From: Membranipora membranacea
Lineage: Eukaryota > Bryozoa > Gymnolaemata > Cheilostomatida > Membraniporidae
Direction: 5' to 3'
NCBI GenBank assembly: GCA_914767715.1
Contig: OU612069.1
Location: forward strand, 5,642,001 to 5,706,000
Length of the DNA: 64,000 nucleotides
Part shown: positions 9,671 to 24,600 of the stretch, piece by piece
Layout: every line of letters begins with the position of its first letter
How positions within the stretch are numbered: position 1 is the first letter of the stretch
Position numbers and translations under genes: made by a program
The notes under the pieces: generated by a model
The model's input: the letters and a program-made list of their open reading frames with translations, nothing else
The model's database searches: none
What the model was told of the DNA's origin: nothing

Positions 9671-12600
9671 CTACAAGTAGAAAAAAATCTGATAACAACA
9701 GATAGAGATTATTAAATTAGCAGATCAATTCTACTGACAGCATTCAGGATTATTTTGGATATAATTATATACATTATGAAGTTATCGTCAGATGCCCTGC
9801 TCATCCATAATAATATCTTTAACTTGCCTCATTTATAGTACTAGTACATGAGTCAAAAATACAGTATCATATAAGCATCCAAATAAGAGGAGTGAGCTTA
9901 CCTAGAAGTGGTTCAATCCTAGTAACCACCTGGTTTGGCACATTCGCAAACATCTCAGGTGAGTTCTGAATTTGGACTCCAGGTAGCAGATACAGTTTTC
10001 TCAGATTAGTGAATGTGCAGACAGTTTTAGGCATCTGAGAGACATAAGAGGCAGCAGTGGGAGCTGCAGCAGCACCTCTGTTCAGGTTCTGATCTGTTCT
10101 CTCCACTCCATATCTTGTCACTGATTCTCTTACCTGCAATTTTGATGGTTGAAAATGGTAATGCATCATCTGTAAGAGTTTGAATGACTTCATGATTGGT
10201 TAAATGATTTCAGAGAGTGTAAGGTTGAATTATATTTATGAAATATTAGAGGTGAGAATGACTCCGATCAAGAGATTTACTTCAATTGATGCATCAGTAG
10301 TTTAGAGTAAGTTGGGTTAGTCAGTTGCATTTATAGGCACTTAACCGTTTGTGTCCATGAAGAAATATCTCAATATAACAAGGAACTTATGCAAGACTTA
10401 CTATTTCAGCCAGAGATACAACATCATGCCTATGTCCCAGGGTGTATAAGGTCGCCACCAAAGCCCTGATGAAGGGTGATCCAACGCCAGGGTTCCTTGG
10501 TGCAGCAAAAGCTACAATAGAAATTACTCTATGATACATAACAAATCCATTGACCCATTAATACCTAAGGTGGCTGTAGTCCTGCTGTAATTTTATTATG
10601 GAAGTATTCTTGAAATAATCTTCAAATGATAATACGAGGGATAGTCCCCTCTAGTGCGATGGAATCATGACTGTACTGTACTGACTGTACTGTACAACCC
10701 CAAACAACTGCCACTTCTAAACTTATATTGCTGTTTAAGCTGAATTTTTCTGCTGTTGAATACTCACAATCAAAGCTGGACTGCATAATGATCATATCTG
10801 ATACAGATATGTCTTGTGTATCATTGTCCACTTCAAAGTCATTAGAACTCGGCATTGTCACAACTTGAGTGCTGCTATCAGTTTGGGGAGCTCTAACAGC
10901 TGCTGTTCCAGTAGTGAGGTCGTCTCTCAACATTTCCCGATTACCTTTTTGAAAAAACGCGGATATGATCATCAGCTGCAAGACTTAGTAGATATGCTAT
11001 AAGCCTGTACTGTATTGTATCAATTTCTTGATTTTATAAGCTAACTGTCTTGTTGTTTATGTCCTTTCAGTTTCAACTTCAGACATAGTGTTATAAGCTA
11101 CATTCTACTTAAAAACAAAATCTGGTGCTGCTGCCTGATATTATTTCTCATTCAAATTTAACAAAACTTACTGCCAGCACATGCTTGTATGATCACAATC
11201 TTTGGTCGGCCTCTCATCACCGAGAAGTTCTTAGGAGAGAGTAGATTGTAAATATCCGTTAGTCTGATGAAGACTCTGTCAGAGCCAATAATACAGCCCT
11301 CGTCTCCATGACTGGTCAGAACGAGTACAAACGCCCCCATATGCTTGTGTACTGATTGACCGCCTTGATCTGTTAACTGTGTCTCGCAGTGTATGGCTTC
11401 GATGATTTCCTAGTAAAAAAATACTAACGTAAGTCCTCCATAAAAGGTTTAGTTTCTCAAATTATTGACTGAGATAGTTTACTGCATTGATGTCATAGAG
11501 CAGTTACCCTGGAGCGTGGTCTGATATTGTCAAGGAGGGATGATTCTAAAGCCTGGTCATTCGTAACAATCAATCGTACATGTAAACAATTCAAAGATTG
11601 TAAATGTTTAGCTTACCCTTGCAGTGTAGGTTTTGTGTTCACCTACAGTAACAAACCCTAGTTTGTCAAGCATACACTTGATATTCTGATAGTCATGTTC
11701 AGAACCTCTCCTTGTCTGGTTGTAGTCGTTAGAGACAATCAGAGCACGTCCTCGGCATTCTGTCATCTGGTAAACAGTCTGAAAATAATCAGAAAATGAA
11801 GCCTTGATGATATTTGAACTATTTTGTTGCCTCGTAAGCTTTAAGATCTGAGAATTGTACCAAGGAACTTCCGAACCACAGCTGTAATTATTCACTTCAT
11901 AGACACAGCCTTCTAAGTTTGTGTGAAGACATGAAAATATCGATCAAAATCATAACAAAGTAGCAGCTTTATAAACCTGGCTTTCAGGGATTAAACTCTG
12001 ATCTGCTTGTTGTGGTTCCATATCTATCTGGGGTTGTCTTCTTTTCATGATCTCCACTACATCCTGAACTTCGGACATCTGGATCTCTGGTATGCTCTGG
12101 CCAGGATCATCTGCTGTGAGAACAGGAGGAGGGTCAGGTTTTACATAGTGCTTATTAAAATTTGAATTTTCTCTGCCTGTTTTCTTTTCACCGTAGAAAC
12201 CAAGTTTCGCATGATAAATTCAGTAAAAGACAGCTGTTGACTGACCTGATCCCGCAGTTGTCTCCTCCCTTCTTATGTAGTCATCAAGAATTCTGACTCC
12301 CTCCTCACTGATCTTAAGACCTGTTTGAAACAACAGCAAAAATGGCAAGGTTAGCACCCCTATTGAAACAATCACTTGGTTAACATGCAATCCCGAAAAT
12401 TAATGCTACAAATGGTAACAAATGAATTAATCGTATCTGCTGAGGCAGATAATGATATTTTTCCATGAACTTACATGGATATCTGAGAGGTAGCGGGACA
12501 CGCCTCCTCCCATCGTTGGTGTCACATGGACAAGTCTCCTCTCCAGTGTAGGTGGTATGACGGGGCTCTGGCAGTTTGTATCCGACACTCCTGTTGAACC

Positions 12601-15600
12601 ACTCAGGATTGACAAATGTTGCTGGTGATAACTGTTTGGTCAGTAGGCAATGAGAGCAGTAGAAGACATGGTCATATCGAACTCCTTTCCACACGGAATC
12701 CAATTCAGATGTAAGCCGCTTCATTGTTTCTAGTTGGGTCTTCCAAGCATCGCTGATAAGCCTGGCCGGTGTTTGCGTGATGAGTGTCACTTGTTTTTCT
12801 TTCTCATTATGCAATAGATACCGCAAGACTCCGCTCATATCTTGCACACTCGCTCCATTTATACCAGCTTCAGGTGTGTTGAATGGATTGACACATATGT
12901 CTAGAAATCCTGCAGTGATTACATGATATACGTATTGCGGCACGGTGAGGCCGTTTAGATACAGATCGACTCTCAGCTGAAGGTGATTTGTGCCTTCTGT
13001 TGGGTTTGGTATGTTCTTAGTGCTGAAGTAGGGAACGATGAACTTCTCACTGCCATCACTTTCTTTAGGTCCAATGATCAGGTGAAATGTTTTCAGCAGC
13101 GTGATACCAACATCAACAGGTAGTTCCGTTTCATTGCTGAGCAGATTGTGTAGTAATGCAGCTCTTATGATTCCTGTGGCTTTGAAATCATTGACCATGC
13201 TGACATACTCTCTTCTGTCCACAGGTCTTCCCTTGTATCTGTAGGGTCTAAATTTGGTTATGCGATGTTCCCATGCTTGAGAATCTGCATGATCGTAAAG
13301 TGTCCTTATGACATCAGCAAGAACTGAAGGGCGATGGAATAAATAGTCACTCAGCTTCTCAACGTCCTGAAACCACATTATTCTTCCTGCTTCTTTGACG
13401 TACTGCAAAGCATGCTCACTGTTCTTACTGAAACCTTGTATGAAGTCAGTAACAGAAACATAAGGCTTTTGCTCTTCAGCAGTAAGCTTATTCAGCACTT
13501 CATACCAACTACCGGGTATATCAGTGATCAGCTTAGCCCCTGCTTCCTTTAGTGCGCTCTTTAATGATTTGATATCCATCTTGCTCGATGAAGCCGAGAG
13601 CTCTAGTATTGTTGTGATCAGGGGCTGTGCTGTGTCGATGAAAGATGTCATTGAAAAAAATGAGCTGTCAGGCATAGCAACACCCTCTTCTGATTGAATT
13701 ACATCTAAACGCAGCTTCTCTGTTGCTGATAAAAGCTGTTTCTTCCTCAGTTTGAGGGTCTCGTTGCTAAGCAGATCACCATGAGTCAGTACGAGCACTG
13801 GTCTTCCTAGATTTGGTTGTGATGTATATAGGTGCGCTATCCACTGGAAGCATACATCCTGAGCTGCAGCCTCTACTCCATGTGAAGTTACTAAACTGTC
13901 AAACTCTGCTATATCTACCACTAGAAGTGGTACAGATTGTACTTTGGCGTTCACTTGATAGGCAAGGTGATACACCTCATGCCCTCCCAAATCAGTGAAT
14001 ACCAACTTCAATTTCTCATCAATGTCAGCCTCGCATACATTGAAGACACGTGTTGCCTCATCAAGCTTGATGTCGATATCCGAACGGGTTGTCAGCACAC
14101 GCTGATCCTTCTGTACGCTCCTCACAATGCTTGTTTTTCCTGCTTTAGTCTTGCCTATGACTGTTACCGGAATGAGCCTGAAAATGTTATCTTTTTCAGC
14201 ATGGAGATCCTGCAGATACTTCATTACAGCTTTTAAACCCCGTTTGCAGACAGCATAGGGAGGAGATACTAGTGCTTCGCATCGGTTAAATTTGAAGGAC
14301 GTTAGCGTGCTGATATTGAAGATACTTTCAGGTATAGAGGAGAGTGATCTGTTTCCGCTAATATGAAGTCTTTCCAGTTTGGTGAGTTGCCCCAGGCTGC
14401 ATGAAAAAATAAAAATATATTTACTTTCAATCATAATGAGCGTTGCCGACATGGGGATGAACTTTCAATCATGACTAGACAAGTGCAAGGTACAATGAGT
14501 GGTATGGTGGGTTGGCCAATGTTGCACAAGAAGATACAAATGTGTTTAAATTGATGCCATATTGCATAAACAACTTCCCAGCAGTGTCGAACAGGTCCTG
14601 GCATATTTGAAATTTGGGGAAATTGGCGCAGTCATTGCAGCCTCGCCCTCAAGGCACACACTATTTCACCGCCACGATGTGGTGAGTGACAAACACTTGT
14701 GATTTTATCCAAAATTTTTTAAGCCAACTAATGACTTACTACTAAATTGTGAGTTTGTTACTTGCAACAGGGCCAAATGATATCCAGCATCACAACGCCC
14801 GCTATCCCAGCAAATTAAAAAAAAAGTTTACTTTTATTTATTTTTCAATGTAATGCAATGTAATGTAGAATAATAAGTCATTCTTTCGTTTGCTATTTAT
14901 CACTTCTGTTGTGACAGCTCATCCCCACCCTATTAATTTGATCAAAATTGTAGCGCTGATTGTTTTTCATTCTTTTGCTAATCTGCTAACCAATTTCAAC
15001 ATAAGACCACCTCCAGTATGCAGTGAATTTATTACTTTGTGAGGCCTTATGCTGTTCTCTAGGCTTTGGGAGTCAAGGTTCAACCCTGAACCCCGTATCG
15101 GGGGGTTGGGGGGGGGGGGCCTACAGCGCTTTTCCCAAAGCTGAGAATAATTGATATGACACTGCGCTGCACAGGATACTCAATGATGGCAGGTTCACAT
15201 TTATCATTGAACTTGGGAAATTTTAAGTTCGATAGGCCACATAATCGTGAAGAAACCGTCATTTCGCTCTATTTTTCAGTAACAAAGTTTTCTTATTCAA
15301 TGGTAATCGGCTACATTTAGTTATTTTTTACAGGATAATACACCCTTGGCATCGTAACTTTTAACATAATATTACTTGATAGAGTTAAAAGTCTCAGATT
15401 ATCACTATCAAAAAACTTGTCTTCTTGAGTTACTGTACAAATTGTTTTATTTTAAATTGAGGAGGACTAATAAATTTGCTAAATATAGTCTCATCATAAT
15501 GCATTTCCGTTCTGGTCGATTTTCTTGCTAATTGCCAAAAATAGATATAATTAATTAAATTAATATTATGCCTTATTGATAACTTCCCTCTTACTAGGAA

Positions 15601-18600
15601 AGGTTGCTCCAACATAATAAAATGATAATAATAATAATGAAAATTTAAATAAAGATAATAATGATATATGTTTGTATTATGCACAAGTATCTTATTGGAT
15701 TAATAAGTATTGCAACTCAATAGAGCGATCGAGGTCATTGATACAATATCTGATAGTTATTTTGTATCAAGTTTACCCTGTTTACTTAACAAAGTTTGAA
15801 AAGGTTACAGTCCAGTAGATCTAGGATAGGCAAGATATATTCCATCCCATAGAAAGATAAGTAAAGTAGATATTTCATGTCATCTTGGAAAAGCTCCATT
15901 GGGGTATGTACTGAAATGCCGATAAGCTGCAAACCCGACATGAGGAGCATAGAGCACCATTGACAAGTGCTGCTTTACACCCTCAAGGATTATTACTTTC
16001 CCTATGTTAATTATAGATCAGTTTTTGAGAATTGGCACCGGTATCGTAATATTTCAGACAGTATATATGACACATAATATTATATCATACCTAATTTCAA
16101 TCCGGCAAATTCGCAATTCAAATCCGTATGCAGCATTACTTTGAAGAGTATTAAGAAACCACATCACTTGCTGGTGTCTCGCTGAACATTGTTCCGGTAT
16201 GTTGTTTATACTTGTCTTCCAAAATACTATTTCCAAGGTGGTATAGAAACATTGCGACAGCAGAAATCATATCCCATTACACTGATTATATTGGTTGAGA
16301 GGACAATCTAATGTTCTCATATTATTGGAATGAGAAGTGTCACCATTATGAGGAGAGAAAGCACTGTACGTTGTGACAGTTTTACGAAAAAAACATTACC
16401 ACAATGCATTTAATTTTGAAAATCATCGGTGGCTATGAGGTGGTTGTCACGGCATTATAAAACAAACTTCATGGGATGATCATAAAATAATTCTGTAGTG
16501 ATAGAAGAACTGTGATGCTATAACATTTTTAACATTGAAAAATTTTTGATAGCATGATCATAACATCATTAAAGTGCTAATTATAAGCTGTTTTCTCGCA
16601 TTTAACAGTGATGTACCGTCATGTCAAAAATAATGTTTGACTAATACTTAGAACCAAAGATTCTGCTATATCTGAATCCGAACATTGTGATTACCATTCT
16701 GTATCCTATTAGGCAATAGCCAAATCCCATCATTTACACACCATGTAATACTTGATAAAAGTTTATGCAAAACAAGGTTACAATGTTCACCGTTTGCTGG
16801 GTTTTTGACCTGCATTTGTAACAAGAAGTCAAAAAGTTATGAGGTTCTGGAATATAGGGATCACAAAAATTCCCAGGGATCAATTAGCATTTATAAACTT
16901 GGATTTTTAGCTTTGTGATAGGTAAACTATAAAGATTAATCCCTTTTCTTTTATATCTACTGGTAGGAATACACAACAATTGTCTTAAACAAACTGCTCA
17001 CATGGATTTGTAAATAAAAGGCAGTATCACCATGTCTAGCATACTCTGCAAGTCCTCGTCGAAAAGGTAATAAAACTGCCAACACAGGTCTCCAAAATTT
17101 AAATTCACACTTCTGCTTTTAAATTTTACTAATCGCAGTCACGTAGATATGTTGGTAGTTGGTTGTTTGACTGAACTAAATACAACATCTTTATTTTCAG
17201 TTTTAACGCTTTGTATATTTGGTATTTTTTCAGGTCCTTGCCATCATTTTAAGGACAAATCCTCCACCTGTACCATTTAAACATTTGTAAATATATTCAA
17301 CTGTCAACAAATTGATTATAAACCTAGACATGACACTATATGGATATTGAGGCACTGAGGGACTTAATTGTGGGCAACGTTACGTCATTGGAAGGTGTAA
17401 AAGCAATGATGCTATCATTGATTTTCTGTCTACAATCCAGATTTTTTGTTCATAACTCGATCAATTTTGATCGGATTTTGAGATTAAAAATTACAATAGA
17501 TTTAGCAGCTCGTCTCATTTACGCCATACAAGATTTGGAACTCAGTGACCTGTTACCCCACAAATTTGATATACATATAGAAAGTCTTTTGTTCTGCTAT
17601 GAAAAATCCACATGAAATTTAGAAGAATAGAAACAAAAGACAGTGGATATTCTAGTTTGTATCAACTGTTGTGTCTTTTGATTGAAAGCCCAGCAGTTTT
17701 GAATTTGACACCCTATACTAGAATTAAATATAGATTTAATTTCACGCAGTTAAATTTTAATTTGATTCTGCAAGGTTTTGGTCTTTATATTTTTAAATAT
17801 GCCTATCGTATACCATGCTCACTGAGTTAGAACTTTATCGACAGAGGACTGAGGACTAGGGGGTATAAAGATTCCTTAGCAAAACTTTTCAAATTGATGA
17901 TAATCCAGAGCGGCAGAATTTCACTCAGGATGGCAGCATTAGAGCTGCAACAGTTTAATATCCAACAGTTTCCTCTACTCTTTTGTCTCTATGATACTTT
18001 TGAGTTGCTTGTCACAAGCTGGTATTGTTGGTATGTCGGGTAGATGCAGTAGTGAATTCACCTAGGGGACTTGACCCTACCAATTTTCAGCGTGTCAATT
18101 TTGAAAAACCTCTTGTTTTTAATTACCAAGTGCCCAGAGGGCCTCATTGTGAGATTAGTTGGAATTATGAATGGATTACGCTGGTTTACTTGGTGCAATA
18201 GCCGATTACCATGATTTTCCCCTTTGATCTGAGCAAATAACTATAGCCACCGCCACTAGGCACTGATTTTCTTCATCCTTGATTTCGGTACACCAATCTA
18301 CACATATTTAAAATTAAGACCAATAAAACGATGGTCTTTTATAAAAGACTCAGGCAATAAAATTGGAGTCCATAATGGCAAACAATATGATATGGTCTTC
18401 TACTCTAAAGCTCATCTGCAGGAGTGAACTCTCACTGCAGGAGCCATCGAATGTTCTCAGGGTTGACAATAACAGGATAATCTCATTTATTGAACCCACC
18501 ATACACAGACCATTTATGAGAGATTTCACAAAGGAACATTACACAGGACACTTTTTTGTGTAAATACCTAGAGATAATAATCAGCCTTCACTCTATTGTT

Positions 18601-21600
18601 TCTTTGGAGATTAGGCATCACATCCATTTTAAATTTAATGTAAATGAAATTATCCTAAGAAGACAGGAGACACCTATACTTGTTTAGGTGAACAAACTCA
18701 GAGTAGTTCTCACAAGATGATGTCCCATAACAATAACAAACCCAGGTGAAAACAACAAGCGGAATTTATGGTTATGGTTAATCTATCACATTTGGCCTAT
18801 TTTAAAACTGGCAATATACAAAAAATGTAAACAATTTGTATTTAAGAGTTAACAGCTGAGAATAAATGTGTTCCCCTGATCTGACAAGACACTAAGACTT
18901 GAGTTATCTTATAGGTATTAAAAAATTAAGAGTTTACTGTGATAACATTAACCCCCTTCAGGTGTACTGAAATGACTTAGGTAAAATAATGAATAAATCT
19001 GCCGGTCCCTGTTTTAGAATCCCAATGTTTCTCTGTCATGTGGAGGTTTCCAAGATTTCTGGTTCTTCTATCATACTTGAGTACTTTTTGTATTCTGCTC
19101 TCACAATTAAATTTTGGTTCCATTTTCATATTAGGAACAATAATTTAAGTCGGCATTCAATAATCTGATATTATTTTAAGTGATGTCATGTTAGAAGACA
19201 GGACTACAGGTTCATATCAAATCATCATTGTGATATTAATATTGCATCATCGTATTGTGCTGAGTGTGAGGCTTCTACACGATTCAATCCCTTTCATTGT
19301 TTTAACCTTTTGTAAACAAAAGAATCCTTTATATGCTGAGCCTGATTTTTTTCAATAGAGGATAAATGTAGCATGTCAGCTTGCATCCAAAGTTTATATG
19401 AGAAAACTGAGAATAAATTTTAAGAAATGCTGCATCTTTCAATCGTTTCGTGATGGTTTTTGCATCAAATTAAAAAAATGTAGGGGGAGATAAGGAGGAA
19501 ACCATATAAGTCACTGAGAAGCAGAAATAACATCAATTTGATAACAAGATGCTGCTGTTTGTAAAGCAATTTTGAAACTCGATATCCGATCGAAATTGAT
19601 TGAGTTATGAACATAAAACCTGAATTGTTGACAGTAAATCAATGATAATATCATTGCTTACTACACCTGCCAACGACGTTGCATTGCCCACAATTGAGGC
19701 CTCACTTCAGCTATATGTAGTGTCCTGTCTAATTGTATAATTAAGTCTATGGGTGCTATTGATAATGTTACAAAAATTAATACAAATTTGTTATCATATT
19801 TCAATTAAGGTGCAATAATCTAGTATTTACCCTGAAATATACAGCCTATATCTTGCTCATAAAATTGGTCACAGCTTTAGAGTTTCACAATACACAAGTT
19901 AGTAATATTTACATCTAAACTTATCCGTGATAATTTATTATCATTTCGTTGAGGGACAAAAAATTATGCTGCTAGATACTTTTTTACCACTCGCACATAC
20001 AAATCTTCTGCAAAAAAGTGTAGGTATCTTTACCAGTAGGGGATGATCTAATGACGTCATTTGCCGAACAATCATGTAGGGTTATTGACATTTTAAATTT
20101 CTGAATGTTTTTCCATAAAGTGATTGTTATTATTATAATTACCTAACTATGGCATTAATTACTTCTTGTTATGAGAATAATACGGAATCTTCAGGTGGGA
20201 GATGTGGGATGAAAGTCAACAAAAGTATTTTAATATAGAAAAAAAATTTTGTGTGATATGGTTATTGCAGTATTTTCAGCAATAGTAGGGGTGTTGGTTA
20301 GAAGATGTCTCTTTGCCGATTTAAGCCTGCATTACAAGACTAAAATCCATGTTTTACAGCACAATTGGAGCAATTGAACTTGTAAGAAGATAATTCCTAA
20401 TTTAGCGATATGTTGGTCAGTGCTGCCAAAAAAATGAATTTATAATGTCATTCATCGTAAATATGTAGCAAATTTAATTATTCTCAGTAGCGAGCCTGTC
20501 TGCCAACATGTCTGACAATCAACAAAACCAATAAATTGGTAACAACTGTGAAAATTATTACACAAGGTAAACTAGTCAAGGATTGAATATTCCACTTGAT
20601 TTCCTCATTGCTCCAATGAATATATTTAAAATAGTCCTAAGAGTGGATAACAAATGCTTAAACATCCTAAATCTAATTTGACTTAAAACTGTCACAAGGC
20701 AAAGGCATATCAATTCTATCATCAAGCGGTACCGTTATTTATACCTTGAACAGTATTCAAATGCATGTAAGTGATGATGTAATAATTGTTTGAAATAAGG
20801 TTGTATTCTTAACCATGTGGATTCATATTCCTTGGGTGGCTCTGAGGCTGTTATTTGAGATTACTGTAATGTTGTTAGTGTGCACACCTAATTCAACCTG
20901 TTGAAGGCGAGAATTTGGCTATTATTCATATTGTGTAGCTTGCTGTATGGTCATTACCTTTGTGTGTGATACTACCATGGTTATGATGATTGTGTATACA
21001 TTTTGGATTCCTATTTGTATATATTTTTTTGTTTACGTGTTCTGCAGCTAGCTGCCTACCAAATCTGTTTCTCAGTTTGTACTTGACTTTGAGAAGCCTA
21101 GGTGATGACAGTGATATATTGAGTTGTTTCTTCTAAAATCTTTCATTCAAGTAAGTTTTTGCAAAGAGCAAGTGTCGTTATAAATGACTTCTTAATTTTT
21201 GTGATGTTTTTGTTATGTCCTCTCAAGCAAAGTTTTATTTGTTTTACTCTTTCACTTGAGCTTTTAAGCAGGAAATCTGAGAGTTGCCACATCTTTGCGT
21301 CTTGATCTTGAATATATTTCACAGAACAAGAAGTTCCTTATCCATAAAAAATAAGCTATAATCAATAAATTGGCCTGTGCCATAAACAGAAGTCAAATTT
21401 ATCCCTGTTGTCAGGGGAACACCATGGCTACTGGGATTTAAAAAAAAATTGAAAAACAATAAATCTATTACAGAATAGGTGCTCAATTAGTCTGTGCCCC
21501 AATCTCTTACAACCCAGATGTTTCTGTCCAGTGACCAGCAATGCTTTATAAGTAACACCAGACAATACTTAATAACTTTGTCAAGGTATGTAGGCCTACT

Positions 21601-24600
21601 ACGATACAATACAATTCATTCTATATATGTGTGGTACCCAGTCACAGGTTACGAAGTGCAGTGAAGTGAATAAGTTATGGTTGTCATCTAACATGTCAGC
21701 CCTTTGTTGTTTGATCTCAACCAAATTTTGTATGCAGTACATGCTTGGCACTGAGAATAATATAAGAAAATATGACTGTGTATACAGAAGCTTACTGTGC
21801 AAGTCAACACAAATATTTTCCTGAATTGATATTGGAAACAATATTATTGTGCTGATGTTATTAGAGTAATGTACGGCTTTCGGTTAGAAAATGTGTTGTT
21901 CCCCTATTTAAGCCTGCATGACAAGAATAATAATACCATTTTTAACAGCATGATTAGATCGTTTGAATTTGTAAGAACACATTACCTATTTGAGCAATAT
22001 GTGGGTGTAGACGTGTGATACAGATAGTGGTGTGATATGTGCTGCCCAAAATTATATTCATATTTATTCATATTTTTATTTATCGTGATATTCATTGTTT
22101 AGTTGAGCCAATTGTAACATATTAAAGGCTATTATTTTCAGTTACATATATTATGAGCCTGCCTGCCAGCATGTCCGACAATCAACAAACCTAATCAGGT
22201 GGTAACAACTGTGATAATACTTAATTTCCTTTTTTTACGGTATATACTTTTGAGAAATAAACTCCTTTAGCTCATATAATCGAGAAAGGGTAGCCTAGTA
22301 GCTGACATTGCATTTTACAAGGAAAAATAGAGCTGCATTGAAACCTTCAGCAGGTACTGATTTTCGTATTTGATCACTCACTCACTGCAGCTGATGGAAT
22401 TCCAAACTATCCACCTGTGTCCATGTATCCTGTGCCCATCTGTTGGACACTGTTGGCATGCGACCTGTACTGAACAGGTGTTGACTGACGGGCAATATGT
22501 TTTAATGGATGGACAGGTTTTTGCTGGACGGATAGACAAAGAAGTATGGCCAATTTTTTTTCAGCTCTTTCCACCTCTTCTGACTCGCGCTAAATAATAT
22601 TACTTGGCGGCAAAGTGTTTTTAAACTAATCAATTTAGCAAGCCATCTGGGAAAGAGGTGTGTGTTGTGTAGTGCCCCTATACCATGTGCTGGTTACATT
22701 GTTATAGACACAGAGGGGCAACAAAAAATTACATAGTATACCACCTGTATTATTGGACTAGACCTTATCAAAAAAGACCTAAATTGACCTAGATGAACAT
22801 GGATGCAATGGCTGGTTCATGCCACAAACTTAAAATTAAAAAACCGATCATTGCATCCTCATATGACAGTGCGGCTAGTGGGATTCCAAATTGTCCACCT
22901 GTGTCCAAATGTCCTTTGCCCATCTGTTGGACACATTCGATGGGAAAACCTGTACTAAAAAGGCATGAGCAGATGGAAAATTTGTTTTAATGGAAGGACA
23001 GTATTAACTGGACGGTAGACCAAATTGAATGGCCAATTTTTTTTCAGCTCAATGACCCCCTCCCACTTGCTCTAAATGAAAATACATTGGCGGCAAAGCG
23101 TTTTTAGACTGATCAATTTAACAAGCCACCTGGGAAAGAGGTATGCGTTTGGTATACCATGAATTGGGTACATTTTTTTATAGAAACAGAGGGGCAACAA
23201 AAAATTACATAGTATACCACCTGTATTATTGAACCTTATTGGAACAGACCTAAACGGACCTAGATGAACATGCATGCAATGGCTGGTTTATGCCACAAAG
23301 TTAAAATTAAAAAACGCTCAATTCATCCTTATATTAACTAATATGGCACTTGTTTGTACTTCTTGTGACACGCCTATTAAGACAACTATAGGGGAATGAG
23401 TGACAAAACAGCAGACTGATCAGTTTAAACATTCCTACATCTCTAGCTCAAATTTTGTGAAACTCACTTCTTTTTGCAATCATTGATTTAAGTTTCATAT
23501 ATCCCCAATGCAACGTTAATCGAACCAAGTCACAATTTATTGAAGCAGTCTTTTAGAAACCAGTCTTTGATTTGGTCAAACACTTATTTTCTCTTGACAC
23601 ACTCATTCGAGAAAAAACTGTCTGTCTAGCAATCCTGCATAAGGAGAGCTAGTTGTGATACTGTTGAGATATTTGAAAACTAGAAGCATAAAAATGACAA
23701 AAAGAGTAGGTAATGGTAATTTTAAAATTTCTTTTCACTTTACATGAGAGCTCCAATTCGGTGTCGATCAATGAAACTTAAAAGATGACCAATTTTGAAT
23801 TGTGTGCATGATAAATATTGCTAATATTGTTAAATTGTTAATATTGAATCGTAATATAATTGCACATGTATGTCCTTTCATTTTCCTTGCGCCTAATTAA
23901 ATCGATGATGCACCAACTAAATTATTTGCACTTTAAACCGAAGTTCCTAATTTCAAGGTTCCCTGAAAGGAAATTTGGTGTAATAGGGTCAGACCAATGT
24001 TGTCCTGACCTCTTTTAGTGTCGCTATGGGGAAGCGCATCTCACTTACTCAAAAGTACTACTGTTGCAAGCATCTGACTCACATTTTTTTTTCAGATATT
24101 CATAGGTATTTCTAGTGATGCAAGTTACACGATTCAGATGTGAAACTCAATCTATAATTGCTGACTAAAAATATAGACTTAATATGTAAATATAAATGCT
24201 TAATTAAACTTGTTTTCTAGTGATGCATGTTATGCGATTCAATTTATCAATCCATAGTGACATTTCACTCTATCCATCAAAATGTGGACTATTCACTAGC
24301 CTTACCTTCGAACTGGTATAATTGTGATGCATTGATACTCGATGCATCAAAGAGAGATATTATGACAGTCTCCTACTTTGATTTTGAGTTGATTTTCTCT
24401 AACTAATATTTCAGGGCACGTAGTCCTCAAATATTCCGACAAATTTACATATTTAGAATAATTTTAGATAAGAATATGAGTTTTATGCAATAATTTGTAT
24501 GTCATATTGTAATATGCTACCGGTATCTCAAGTTGTCAGATTTGATGTCAATTACGCACTGAGTACCTGTGCTTCCTGCTTCTTATAGACTTATTTCACT

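Noticed and set aside
10622-10981. 119-aa minus ORF starting before caspase exon 10
   Set aside because: Only 10768-10944 is exon; the ends of the ORF are intron read-through.
17340-17830. Two adjacent ORFs (91 and 72 aa) with protein-like composition
   Set aside because: The first 250 bases are an inverted copy of a noncoding intron repeat (19445-19730, 31990-32250) whose other copies are full of stops, so the ORF is accidental.
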